Origin: Heliocidaris erythrogramma
Taxonomy: Eukaryota; Echinodermata; Echinoidea; Camarodonta; Echinometridae
NCBI GenBank assembly: GCA_025617745.1
Contig: CM046853.1
Location: 14,193,323-14,257,322, forward strand
DNA length: 64,000 bases
Reading direction: 5' to 3'
Below are positions 30,291-41,778 of the stretch, piece after piece. Below the pieces are notes generated by a model. It made no database searches. It saw only the letters and a program-made list of their open reading frames with translations, and was not told the DNA's origin. Within the stretch, counting starts at the first letter, position 1. Every line of letters begins with the position of its first letter. Position numbers and translations under genes: made by a program.

Positions 30291-31254
30291 ACATCATGCT
30301 TCATAAATAATAGTTGACGGCTCAGTGTCTTCCTGCAATAGGCCACTATTCAAGGAACGGGGACCTAAACCATTTTCCTTAGGTTAATATGGGCCATCAT
30401 AAGCTTAGTTAAGTATCCAATCTGTCACATCACATTACAAGAAATATCAATGAAATTGATATTTCTTATAATACTTAAGTTTCGACTATTTTTTTTACAT
30501 GGGCCCTAAAATCGCAAAAGGGCGCTTAAGCCACATTTCATTCTTGCTGCCCTTAGGCCCTGTAAATTTCAAAATGAAATTAAATATAGTACAGTACGTC
30601 TAAATTAGATTTGATAGGTCTTATAGTACCTTGACTCGGACTAATTATACAGGAAAAATACAATATGCAGACATTTTAAAAGATGATCGCCATGGGCCCC
30701 CCGGTGCAGAATTTTGCGTATAACATACTCATCTATCTTTCCTCCAAACTTCGTGTTTTTATCATACAAACAAAAAAATTAGGATCTTACTTAATTTTAC
30801 AAATAAGTATGTTTCGGGCCCTTTTTTCGATATTTGGCACCTGTACAAATTAGTTTGTGAATTCTAGTAACCAGGTAATGGTTCCCTGATCACAGTTAGA
30901 ATCATTTTACACGTAGTTTACAATTCAATATTTTTATGTCATAATACATAAAATAGACCTTTATTTGAAAAAAGGGGCACATGGGGCTTCTTTTCAAAAC
31001 TTTGAGGTCTAAATATCTAAAATATAATTCAGTATATTTCATACAACCTAGATTTATTTAAAAATCCCAATTATTTAGATTAAGAATGCACGAAAAATTA
31101 CCCTGTGGTAGACATTTTTTCTTTAAATGGGCACTTAGAACTTATTCGTCCTCCTTTAGTGGTGCATTTATCACAAAATACACAATTACATTGCTATGCC
31201 GCCCCACTATTCTGGGGATAATTGCTCTTCGGTAATTATTTTCATATAGCATGT

Positions 31255-31592
31255 ATAGGGTGGTTGTCCGATTGCGGGTTACTCGTTTTTCCGAAGGTTC
31301 GTAATTCCAAAAATGAAATAGTGTTCGTAATTCCGAACATGAGATGCATTACTCCGAAGGTTCGTAATTTCGAAAATGAAATATGGTTCGTAATTCCGAA
31401 AATGCAATAGAGCCCTAGAATCACGAACCTTCGGAAATTTGAACCCTTTTTCATTTTCGGAATTATGAACCCTATTTCTTTTTCGGAATTACGAACTGTC
31501 GGAGTAACGAACCTTCGGAAATAAGAACCCTCGGAAATAAGAACCCTCGGAAAAACGGACCTTCGGAATTATGAACCTTCGGAAAAACAACA
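31255..31592. repeat. Foldback built from AATTCCGAA subrepeats (copy 2)
   Basis: It has the same subrepeat and the same inverted halves as 28925-29262 (CCGAAGGTTCGTAATTCC at the left; GGAATTACGAAC and CTTCGGAAATAAGAACC at the right), which makes a dispersed family with a shared architecture. Short frames in it come from the subrepeat. Confidence 0.75.
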
Positions 31593-32099
31593 ACATGTAA
31601 CCGTCCGGTAGTAGTTGTCCTAAAAAGATATTCACAATGGCAAAAATAAATCATTATACCAGTCTGAAACAAGATACGTAAATGTACTGCTATATAGAGA
31701 GAAGATCATCCCAGCCATTTCCCTTCATCTCCAAATTTACTAAATAAATAAAGATAACAAAAAATAGATGAGTCCACACCATAAATAAATAAATACATGA
31801 ATTATATTGGTACAAAGAGCCATAAAAGCACAGTCGACGCACTTTTATACGCTTGTATTAAAATGTTCCCAAAATGCGACCACCGTAGATTTGGGAAATC
31901 GTTTATATTGCACTGTTTCTTTGCTCATGCTATATCTGTTTTCATGGTGTTTTTCCATTCTTTTGATTTGTAACATTTGTTATGCTTTTCATTTATTTTG
32001 CGCCTATAGGGTGCCTCTTTCAGGCAGATTTTTTTGTGCGCTATGTAAGTACAAAAATGTTATTAGGTGGTCTGTGCATCGATCATAAATTCATAAGGA

Positions 32100-33175
32100 G
32101 TCATCAAAAGTAAACCATATTTGACACACATGAACGTCAGGTCAAGCCTCAACATGACATCTAATAAAAATCCGCGCGAACATAATGACGCGCACGTACG
32201 CGCGCGTCAATTTAAAAATGCTCAAAATTACCCAAGGACCAAACGATAGTACGTTCCAGGTCATTTTAAGCATTTCAAAAATTTGCGCGCACACACGACC
32301 GTGCGCGCGTTTTGCGCGCGCACATCACCTATCTTAGAGAAAGACGCCGTTTTTTCGCATGGAATAGCTTTCTGATAGTTTTCTTGACGATTTCCAACAA
32401 TTATCAGTCATCTTCGACGTCTAATAACGAGCTTTAAAATCCTTTAAAATCCGCGCGCGCGTCAATGGGCAATATAATGTAAAAAGTGGTAAAAACAGAA
32501 TCGGCTATAGCTCGTAAGATAGTCCACGAACCCCCAATTTTTTCGTCATATTTTGATAGAGTATGAGTTGGAGATATGATTTCATGCGTCATTTGCCCCT
32601 TGATTTCATTATGGCGTCATCATAAGAGCCTCAGAACCCAAAATTTCCAATTTGCATATAATGACGTCATCACATTTATGCAAATTCGAGTATATCTCCC
32701 TTAATATGAATCGTTTTTCGTCCAGTTTTTGATATGTTGTAGCTGAGACAGTTCCTTACAAGATTAGTATCCACAATTTTTCACTTGGACCACAGCATTC
32801 TGATCTAATTTTACGATAGAAAGGGTCATTCCATTTTGCAACGTTTTACACGCATTTCCTATGGGGAATAAAATTTGGTCATATCTTGAGTCTACATTTC
32901 AGTCTTCTAAAAACAATAGCTCCGTCATTCGTCCATGTTTGTCGCCCAGCTTGGAGTATGTTGTAGTTGAGAAAATTCTCTATCTGGAGTATAGCTATTA
33001 TATTTTGACCAGATCTTGGGATCATACGCATATTTCAATTGGAGAGTGGGATTTGAGAATCTCATTTTCCGTTACACATTATCTCTATGGGGACAATTCT
33101 GGTATAGTGGTCTTAACACTGAACTGCGACGCCCGAAGAGCCGGGTTCGATGCCCATTGGGGTGGGTACTTTTTT
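32100..33175 (+). repeat. Probable dispersed repeat ending in a tRNA-like box and T run
   Basis: CG-alternating pieces (GACGCGCACGTACGCGCGCG, GCGCGCGTTTTGCGCGCGC), ATGACGTCATCA and then, at 33105-33168, TATAGTGGTCTTAACACTG (A-box-like) and GGGTTCGATGCCC (B-box-like) are followed by a run of ten or more T. The last part looks like a pol III unit with its terminator. It has no protein-coding support. Confidence 0.5.
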
Positions 33176-33369
33176 TTTTTTGCTTTCTACCTTTTTTTTA
33201 CCATCCTCTTCGAGTACTTTCACATACACAATCACAAACAATGAAAACAATTTTTAGTTTTCCTGTTGTCTCTTAAATAGAAGGCAGTGGTTTGTGTACA
33301 CGTGGGTGTGGGAAATGTATTAAACCTTGCGGGTGGACTTTGCGTTTCTTTATCATCAATCAGCATCCA

Positions 33370-33665
33370 TCATCAGCCATCAAAATCATCAATCATCACT
33401 ATCACCATCATCGTCATCACCATAATTATGATTTCATGATCAAGGAATTAATTTTCAGTACTTTGTCTAATAATTACACCATTACTTGTTCCATTACTGC
33501 ATTAAAGATACTCATGACCATCCATATCTTTGTCAATGTCAGTATCATGATCATGATCATCCTCATTATCCTGATGACCATCTTAATTAAGGACAGACCA
33601 CCTAATTCGTCCAGCAGACGAATTAAGATCTCATCTAGTTATTATTATTATTATTATTATTATTA
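33370..33665. repeat. ATC-rich and (TTA)n simple repeats
   Basis: Degenerate ATCATC / CATCAC runs from about 33350 to 33580 and a (TTA)n run at 33637-33664 lie upstream of the GPCR gene. The open frame spanning them is low complexity. Confidence 0.8.
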
Positions 33666-34126
33666 GAGTTATACAATTGGAATTAAATATCCCTTTACTT
33701 ACGAATGGGGATTGTAGAAAACTCACCATCTTCTATATAGGACCTCGCCGGACCCTGGCTGGGCATTCATAATTTTTTAATTAAGAAACTATAAACCTCA
33801 ACGGGATAAAAAGAAGCAAAACCAATACACATGAAATAATGCTGCTTATTTGCATTAAGTATATAAAAAATAAATAATTGGCTCAGTAAACAGTGGGTCT
33901 ATCATAACAGTTTATCCAAGGGATACAAGAATTACGTCATGGAAAAAATGTTCAGACGAAGCAGGTTGCTCTATCTGCGCAATCGTCACATCAATAATTA
34001 TAAGCTATGCGTCAGACTCAGAGGCTCAAGCTTACAGTGACAAACTCTGGGCAAGATCAGTTCAAAATCATTTTACCAAACTACTGTCTACAAAGAGTGT
34101 CCTAAAGTTATCATCAGTATCCCAAA

Positions 34127-36887
34127 ATGGAAGAAGTCACTACTTACTTTGAAACCGAAGAGATATTTCCTACTACTTATTACGGTTTGGGGGTAGAAAA
34201 CTTTACGTACCTAACCCATGACATCTATTTGACAACATTTTCAGTTTCAACAAACGAACCCATTGATGATGACAGATATGATCACCGGGGACCCTCAACG
34301 CTTGATATGATACTCGGTATTGCAATGGTATTCCTGATCATTCCAACCGTCACTGGAAATGCTCTCATCCTCATCGCATTCTGGAAGTCTCGTCGACTCC
34401 GCACTTACTTCAATTACTTTATCTGCAGCATGGCTTTCGCTGATCTTACCGTCGGCGCTGTCAACATGCCCGTCTACTCCGTCCAATTTTTCAGCGGTCG
34501 ATGGCCGTTTGGTCCAAAGGCATGTCTTATTTTCTCCATCATCGATCACGTTTTCGTTCACGTTTCCGTGCTTTCTGTGGTTGTCATAGCCATCGATCGC
34601 TATAAATCTCTCGTTAATCCACTAGTGCACTTGAGAAGAAAGTCTCTTGGTCGTGCCATTAAGGGCATTCTTCCCACCTATCTCATTCCAATCCCTTTGT
34701 GGACCTGGTTTGTCCTTTATCGCAAGCAAGGCCGAAACGAAAACTGTTACACGGGAAAACGTGGAGAGTTTCCTTTCAATTTCGTCACACCATTTTTCCT
34801 CTACATCATTCCCCTGATTGTCCTGTCATCCGTCTGTATTGCCATCTACAGAATTATCCGCAGTCGAAACGCCAAACTTATGCTGGACAAACGTAAAAGT
34901 AGTCGGCCTTCGGACTGGGTATCAGATCAGCCTCGGGCAGGAGGAAACACCCCGGACACTTCATCTTTTGTTGACTCCGTTCATCTTAACCCAGCCTACT
35001 TGACAGAAGATACTGATCTCTCTCCGAGTGGTTGTCAGCCAGATCACAAACTAGATCTCACAGGGGCTTTGAAAGCCGGCAACGCGACTACTGAATTGAC
35101 CCTTGAGGGTATGAACAGTGCAGACAGCCGTGATGGGTGCCCAATTAACAATATTTCAGATGAAGAAACTGTTATCCAGGGGGAATCATTCACACCGTGT
35201 ACTGTCGTCGTCATTCGTGAGAAAGGACATTCACAGATAAAGAATGACAAGGATGCATGCCTAGGTGCACTTAATGCTACAGATACTGCTGGGGTGCCAA
35301 ACGCTATCTCAGGCAACGACAATGGTCGCCACGAATCTGTAATTAGGCCCACACTGAAAGAACGGAGGAGGAGGAGGGCTGGATTAACGGAAGATTCGTC
35401 AGTGTCAAAGCAATCTGAAGAAAATATGAAGGCTGTTCGCACTTTGACATTCATTGTGCTTGCATTGGTCATATCCTGGTCACCATGGGTTCTCTTTGTA
35501 TTTATTGAGAACATATGTGGGAGAAGATGCAATGTAGAAAATGTGTACCACGTGAGTATAACATTATGTAAAAAGTATACTCTGCCCCTTGGTAAATGTT
35601 AAGAAACTAGGATTTTCCAGAGGTTGGATTTGTGAAACGAATTATAATCTAGAAAAGACAGAGGCATACTCTCAAATGATTGATACATACATCATGTACA
35701 TGTATTGATTCTAATGAATACTCACAAAGTTATATGCGTATAATTAGCCTATACTTCCATAAGATCTAGATAAAATTTTCAAAGGTATGGAGGTATAATA
35801 TTCCTTCTGCCACAAAGGCCAGACAACCATGGTCTGAAACACCAATTTTATATTAGGAGAGACCAAAAGGGCGAAAATAAAGCAAAATTAAAAATCACAA
35901 TTAGTTGTTGCTGGGTTTCTTTTTTCATGTGGTTCCCCCCCCCCTTTTTTTTTAATAAACAAGTCAAATAGAAAGTTTTGCCTTTATGTTTTATCCGCAG
36001 TTGAACTTTTCTGGTATTCTTGAATTGTCTCTTTTTGTTAGCCCATTGTAAATCGGTGATTTCGACCAGGTTTAAACCATCTTACTGAATTCGGTTCAAA
36101 GTGTTGCCCAATCGAAGCCTCATGTATTCATGTGCCGCAACCATAGCCTTTATGGTTCAAGGAATACAGCGTGAAAATCGGGATATACTGACTTTAGAGG
36201 CCATAACATCAACAATCTCGGGGGGAGGGGGCTAGGATGAGCTTGTCAGAAAAGGGTGGGTTAAACGATTTTTAAAGCAATTAGAGCGGATGGGTATAGG
36301 AGTGATCCCGACTTATCTTTTTCCCCCTCAAGGAAGAGCTGGTGTTAAGGCCCCTTCAGCTCCCTGGTTCCAACTATATGGATGAGGTTAACCATAAACG
36401 TCTTGTCACGTCATTCAAGGAAACAAAATAGATGTTTTCTTTGTCAATATCCAAACTTATCATAAGAAATATGATCGTAAAACAATCTACCTGAGCAAGC
36501 GATTTCAATAGAAAATATTTTAAAATCTTTTGTTTGAGACAATCATAAAGTAGTATCAGCATGATCAGACTGCCGTATTTATTAAAGATTAAATGTTTTA
36601 GTTGGAATAAAGAAAATTTTGACCAAAAATGAAAAATAAATCGCTCCATTTGACCATAGACTTCTGTTTCTTTCTGGTACCACCAGGGTTGGCGCGTTTA
36701 AAATACTGCGTTTTAAAACGCCTGTTTTTTTTTGCTGGTGTTTTTTTTTTTTTACAAAAAGCACGTGATTTAAAACGCCTCATAGACATGTGTGTTATAA
36801 ATCTTATGTGCATTTGTTTTCAGTTTGTGGTTATTTTTATGCTTAAATTATTTGGTTTTGTATTACTTTCTGGCATTTAGACAATCG

Positions 36888-36930
<43 letters not shown>

Positions 36931-39900
36931 CACTCTCTCTCTCTCGTTCCCTTCAACTACATACACATTGATCCAATAGAATGTTTAAATCAAATAAACT
37001 GATATGTATAAAGCCTAGAAGTCTCTCAAGCTATACATTAAAGGGGAAATCGACCCTTATATCAAGTTGGTTTTAACAGCAGAAAAATGAGAGAAACAGA
37101 TCTGTGAATCTTTGAGTAAAATCAGATAAAAATAACAAAGATATTAATATTTCAAGTTACAATTGATTAGATATAAATAGGCAACCCTGTGACATATCTT
37201 GCGAGGCCTTTTCCAGTTTGCCCTGTGTATACTACAAAAATCATAAATTTCTATTTTCTCTATTAAAGAAAATACTTAATCATGCACCCTCTGTATAATC
37301 GTTGAAGATTATGTTTATGTTTTTACACAACCCCTGTATGTAAAAAAATTAATCTATTCCCTCTTCTACAACTAAGAAAATGGAAATATAATTTATTATG
37401 AAATTTTCATTACAGAGCAAATTGGTCATGACCTTCGAAAGATACGTCATAGAGTTTCAAATTAATTTTGTGTTTTACAAATTTAAAAATTCATAACTTT
37501 CTGATTTATTAATAGATTTCGCTCAAACTTTCAGTGACCTGTTTCTCTCATTTTCTACTTTTATTAGAATCAACTAAATATCAAGGTGGATTTTTTTTAG
37601 TTTTGTATTTTGTTGTGCTTTTATATATGGCTTCATGCCATATGACCGACAGGTGGCAGCCCATGAAACCGACAATTGTGGACAATCGGTCTCTTTGAAC
37701 TGTCTGTTGGTCTACTGACGTGATGTCCCCTTTTAGTCTCCAAGCCTTGTTACATAAATACACCACGTATAATACGCATAATGTTGTAATATTACTTATT
37801 TATTTCTGCCCTCTTTGTTAGCATACTAAAAGGGTGAAGTTTTAAAAAGTCGTCAGGCCACCCCTATCACCTAACCGAAAAGAGTAAAGACTTCTGCCCC
37901 ATCTGAAACGAAAAGTGTGAAAAACTGAAAACTTTACAATTTGACAAATACAGTGTATATACACGGCATAAAGTTTGGCCATAAATTTCCCGAAATAATC
38001 TATTAAATTCATTTCTTTAGAAACGGTAAACAGAGTGAATACTGCACCACTTCAAAACACTATACATCTAACACTTCCCTTTTTGTTTGATAATATTTGA
38101 CATATTTCAGCGGCACGGTAAGTCATATCAGTAAGGCGCTCAGCGTAGGCCTATAACAATTTATTCATATTCTTTCCTTTTGTTATCGAGTAACTCCGGA
38201 GTTGTCTCTCTGTGAATTCTCTTGAGTTCAGAAATCGCATTGAGGGCTCATTGACAGTAATCGGATCTTGTTTTTAATGAGGAAAGATGGGGACGGAAAG
38301 CTACATCTAACGCGGATCAAGGGCAGTAATCGGATCCTGTTTTTAAACAAACCAGGAGGAAAGATGGGAGACGGAGAGCTATACATCTCATGACAATTTA
38401 ATACCCGTCGCTCATCAAGATCAACTATCTTGGTTTAATGATCTGTCGTGCTGCTGATGATACACGGTCTCAAAAATCAATAGCAGGGCTGCTCTTTGCG
38501 AGGAAAATACCATTATCCCCGGATTTCTCAACGTGTCAGATTATTGCACATTTCAAAAAGAGATGTTTAAAATATACACTCAATCTATTAAAGAAAAATA
38601 TGCGACCCTGAATACAACATCTCTGTATATCAGAGAGAGAGAGAGAGAGAGAGAAGAAGAAGAAGAAGAAGAAGACATCTACCATATCCTTTTTCTTTTG
38701 CAATAATCATTGCGTATAATGAGATTTGTATTCATGCTTAGGCTATTAAAGTTGAAACGTCTGTGGAACTCTTTTTGCTCGTCCTTTGTCTTATCAGAAA
38801 AAAATAGAAGAGGAAGTAAAGAAGACTCACCCTGATGCATACTTTAAAAAAAATTAGGAGCTTGTCATTTTCTTTATTTCTATGTGAAATAGTAACATAT
38901 AGTAGTTATAATATCCTGAAAAGGATATCTCTTAAAATGCATAATACATGATTGCAGTTGCTTACTCACAATCTGTGTGCAGTGCTTTTCATATGTGATT
39001 TTCAGCAAGATTGGGTCAATTTATTATCATTTTGATAAGTGACAATACCTCACAATACACAATTATTGTTATATGTACTATATAATCAACCTTTCCCATA
39101 AACTTCTAGCCAGTTTCCGTCACAATGGAAACGCTTGACCGTCAAAGAACTCAGATTTATCTTTAATTTTAGTGATTCACGGAAATGGATAATTTTGTGC
39201 TACGCTAAATTGAGTTAATCACTTATGTGGGCTAATATATGCAATATTGTTTGCTGTCAAACCTGTCTAATTTATCATTTCAAGAAGAAATCTGAACGAC
39301 TAACTTAAGTCTCGGATCAATATGGAAGATATAGAATTCGAGAAAATATTTAAAATTTAAAAACCCTTTCGTAGATCTAGACGTCAACATGACTTTTGTT
39401 TTTTCCATGAAAATCCAATGTTTTTTTTTTGTTTTAATGCAGTCCATGTAATATATATCTAAGACAAACTGTGCATATTCTAGAGGTGTCGTAGTTGAGT
39501 GGTTTAAACATTTGACTGGAGATGCGAAGGTTGTGGGTTCGATCCCGACAAGGCACTTAATGTCCTTGAGCGAGGTATTTTATCTGCATTGCTCTCCAGC
39601 CAGGTGTAAAAGGGAAAGTCCATCCTAGGACTAAGTTGATTTTTGAATAAAAGAAGAATAATGATGGAGCAGGTTAGTGAAAGTTTGAGCAAAATGCGAT
39701 AAGAAATAAGAAATTTATAAATTGGCAACTCCGTGACGTATTTTGCGAGCTCCTCTCCCATTTGCTCAGTACAGAAAATTTCATACATTTTTATTTTCTT
39801 AGTTTTTGATGAATGAATAGACTTGTTTCATACATTTTTTGTGTAAAACATATAAGCAATGAGTATAATTATCTAAGGTGACTGAATATTGCTTTAGAGA

Positions 39901-40524
39901 AATGGAAATAAATGACAGGGCATGCAATGCCGGGGAGAGGAGCTCGTCACGGAGTTGCCAATTTGTGTTTAATTGATTACACCTTTAAAAAAAATCAAAA
40001 TTTTCTTATTTCTTATCGTATTTTGCTCAAACCTTCAATGATATGTTTCTTTGAATTTTCTGCTTCTGGTACCCGGTTGGATGCGAAAGTCATTGTGCTT
40101 TGTTTAGTATTGTGAGCGTCTGTAAAAAGGCGACGGGCAGAAATGCTTCCCAGGGAGTGGAGAAGGTACATACATTGTGTGCAGGTATACTTGTAGTCTC
40201 TTTCAAAGTCTTCAAAAAGGGGTTTCTGACGCATTAGGGTTACGGTAAAAAAAAAACACGCGTGCGGGTAAGCCTGAATCCGATGACTAGGGTAAAATAT
40301 TTGTAAAGCGCTTAGAGACATCGTAGGCGCTATATAAAATCCAGAATGTTATCATCCTTATTGGTAATTCCTTAATTTTCATAAACTTGACCTTATTCAA
40401 TTAATTTGCTTTATTTCAGGTGAGTTTCTTCTGGGTGTATGTGAACAGTCTATTGAACCCTCTCTGTTATGCTGCAGCCAACCGCACATTTCGACGTGTC
40501 ATTAGAGACTTCTTCAGAAGATGA
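34127..40524 (+). CDS. Class A GPCR, muscarinic/aminergic-like
   Basis: Exon 1 (34127-35551) and exon 2 (40420-40524, stop TGA) join in phase 0 across a 4.87-kb intron to give 509 aa. Visible landmarks: an N-terminal N-glycosylation motif (NFT, 25-27); TM1 with GN at 77-78; TM2 FADL with Asp106; Cys133 and Cys207 for the extracellular disulfide; Asp140, eighteen residues before the DRY arginine (157-159), the place of the amine-binding aspartate; a long third intracellular loop (about 250-433); TM6 SWSP (450-453); and TM7 YVNSLLNPLCY (482-492) in exon 2. Asp140, the long loop and the NPxCY spelling recall muscarinic acetylcholine receptors, but residues next to Asp140 and after SWSP differ, so the ligand is unknown. 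The plasma membrane is the expected site. The reading stops at 35600 if the intron is retained. Confidence 0.9.
37038..37600. mobile_element. Foldback element in the GPCR intron
   Basis: The left end AAAGGGGAAATCGACCCTTA, and GAAAAATGAGAGAAACAG further in, are matched by inverted CTGTTTCTCTCATTTTCTAC and CAAGGTGGATTT at the right. It is related in design to the element at 39608-40062. The left border of the large duplicated block (37263) falls inside it, so the second block holds only its right part. Confidence 0.65.
39483..40370 (+). mobile_element. tRNA-derived SINE split by a foldback element
   Basis: The head at 39485-39560 has GTCGTAGTTGAGTGG (A box) and GGGTTCGATCCCG (B box). The matching tail at 40300-40365 has GTAAAGCGCTTAGAGACATC and AGGCGCTATATAAAATCC, the kind of tail seen in deuterostome SINEs with L2/CR1-like 3' ends. 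Between them sits a 455-bp foldback element. A second copy lies at 43550-44436 and an inverted head at 52493-52582. Confidence 0.7.
39608..40062. mobile_element. Foldback element nested in the SINE
   Basis: The arm GTTTGAGCAAAATGCGATAA followed by GAAATAAG is matched by inverted CTTATTTCTTATCGTATTTT and GCTCAAAC. Inner arms pair GGCAACTCCGTGACG with CGTCACGGAGTTGCC. It is placed within the body of the SINE and present in both large duplicate copies, so it inserted before that duplication. Confidence 0.75.
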
Positions 40525-40806
40525 ATCTGCGTATATTACCAAAAGCTCATCACGCTAAATCGACAAAGATTGCAGGGTATTAAGAATGATATATAGTTGG
40601 GCAAACTGTAACTTTGTTCATGTAAATAATAGGCTAAGGAATGTAAATAATAGGATGTAACATACAACACGTTTTCCCCATACTTTGAAAAGATATATAA
40701 AACTATATCCATGGAAATAGAGTGAGCAACCCGGTCTTTCGAGAGACTTGGAGTCAAGTCTTCTAATCCATGTTTTTCAACGGCAACAGCTGCAGCAGCT
40801 TCACCC

Positions 40807-40880
40807 GTAGACCGAAAATTCTGTCTCTCGCTCGTTAGCTAAGACGACCTAACGAACGAGAGACAGCATTTTCGGTCTAC
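40807..40880. repeat. 74-nt hairpin bounded by TTCACCC
   Basis: GTAGACCGAAAATTCTGTCT and the following bases pair with the complementary stretch ending TTTTCGGTCTAC, leaving a loop of about ten bases (one or two mismatches). TTCACCC precedes it and directly follows it. Confidence 0.8.
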
Positions 40881-40887
40881 TTCACCC

Positions 40888-40931
40888 GTAACTCCAGGGA
40901 GCTCCAACGCGTTGGAGCTCCCTGGAGTTAC
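40888..40931. repeat. Perfect 44-bp palindrome bounded by TTCACCC
   Basis: GTAACTCCAGGGAGCTCCAACG is followed with no loop by its exact complement. TTCACCC stands before and after it, so it forms a second module next to the hairpin at 40807-40880. It lies in the spacer between the two large duplicate blocks. Confidence 0.9.
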
Positions 40932-41778
40932 TTCACCCACGGCCCTTCACCGTATTCTGCGAGGGGTTCAAACATATACTATGGTCGAATTTCCCTTTTC
41001 CACTCGAGCTTCTTTGCCTTCGGGGTCTGATAAATCATCTGCCAGTAAATCAGAGTTCGTATCTGCATGGCTCAGAAAAGTCCTCCAACTCGGAATCGCG
41101 GGCACTTTTCCTCTCTCTATATATAAGTTACTCGAATTCAGCCAAAATCAAAGTCAGTACTAATGTACTATGTAAAGTGAAGTAAAAAAAAAACCGTAAG
41201 TGAAATAAACAAAACAAAAGCGTTCACCAGTCGCTATGTACGAGGGGAACATAGTCACTGCCGTACTAAAGATGTGTAGGACATTGTACATTCGTACAGA
41301 CGCATAAAACGGCTGTGCACGCGTTTATGACCAATGCAAAACTTTCGTTCGGCAAGCTCCGATGGATGAGAACATTGTTCAAAAGAAAAGCTAAAAAACA
41401 AATCAAGAGCTGTATATTTGGGCAAAAGCGTTTTCTGATCTTGTAGAAAATATATTGCTAATGATTATTCACTCCTAAGATTATATTGATTAATTTCCTA
41501 TTTTCATAAATTGTCCGTTGAACAGAGGGGTCAAATACCGCATTCTGTGTACAATATTATATGCTGCAGCCTGCAGATCTTGTGCCTCTTACTTTTCATA
41601 CGTCACTTGGGGGTTAGCCAATCAGCTCACGAGTTTTAAGGAACGGTCCCAAAACCTCTACTTTTGCCCCTTTTTCGCCAAAACGAGACATAATTTGGAC
41701 AATCGATTGGCAGATTCGTGATTAGAAGGCAAAACTACATGGAAAGAGCACCCATTTTTTCTCTAATTTAGTAAACCT
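40932..41778. other. Spacer between the two large duplicate blocks
   Basis: A short open frame (40912-41163) overlaps the palindrome and has no domain. I see no other gene or element here. Confidence 0.4.

Larger units (their letters stand above)
37263..40745 (+). repeat. Large direct duplication, copy 1 (contains GPCR exon 2)
   Basis: From TTAAAGAAAATACTTAATCA at 37263 to GGTCTTTCGAGAG at 40745, this block is nearly identical to 41779-44811. It has two segments missing from the other copy: about 38322-38590 and about 39130-39309. It carries the GPCR intron end, the TM7 exon and the downstream flank. Confidence 0.95.

Noticed and set aside
35044..35532. 162-aa frame on the minus strand
   Set aside because: It is the shadow of the GPCR third-loop coding sequence on the opposite strand, with no domain.
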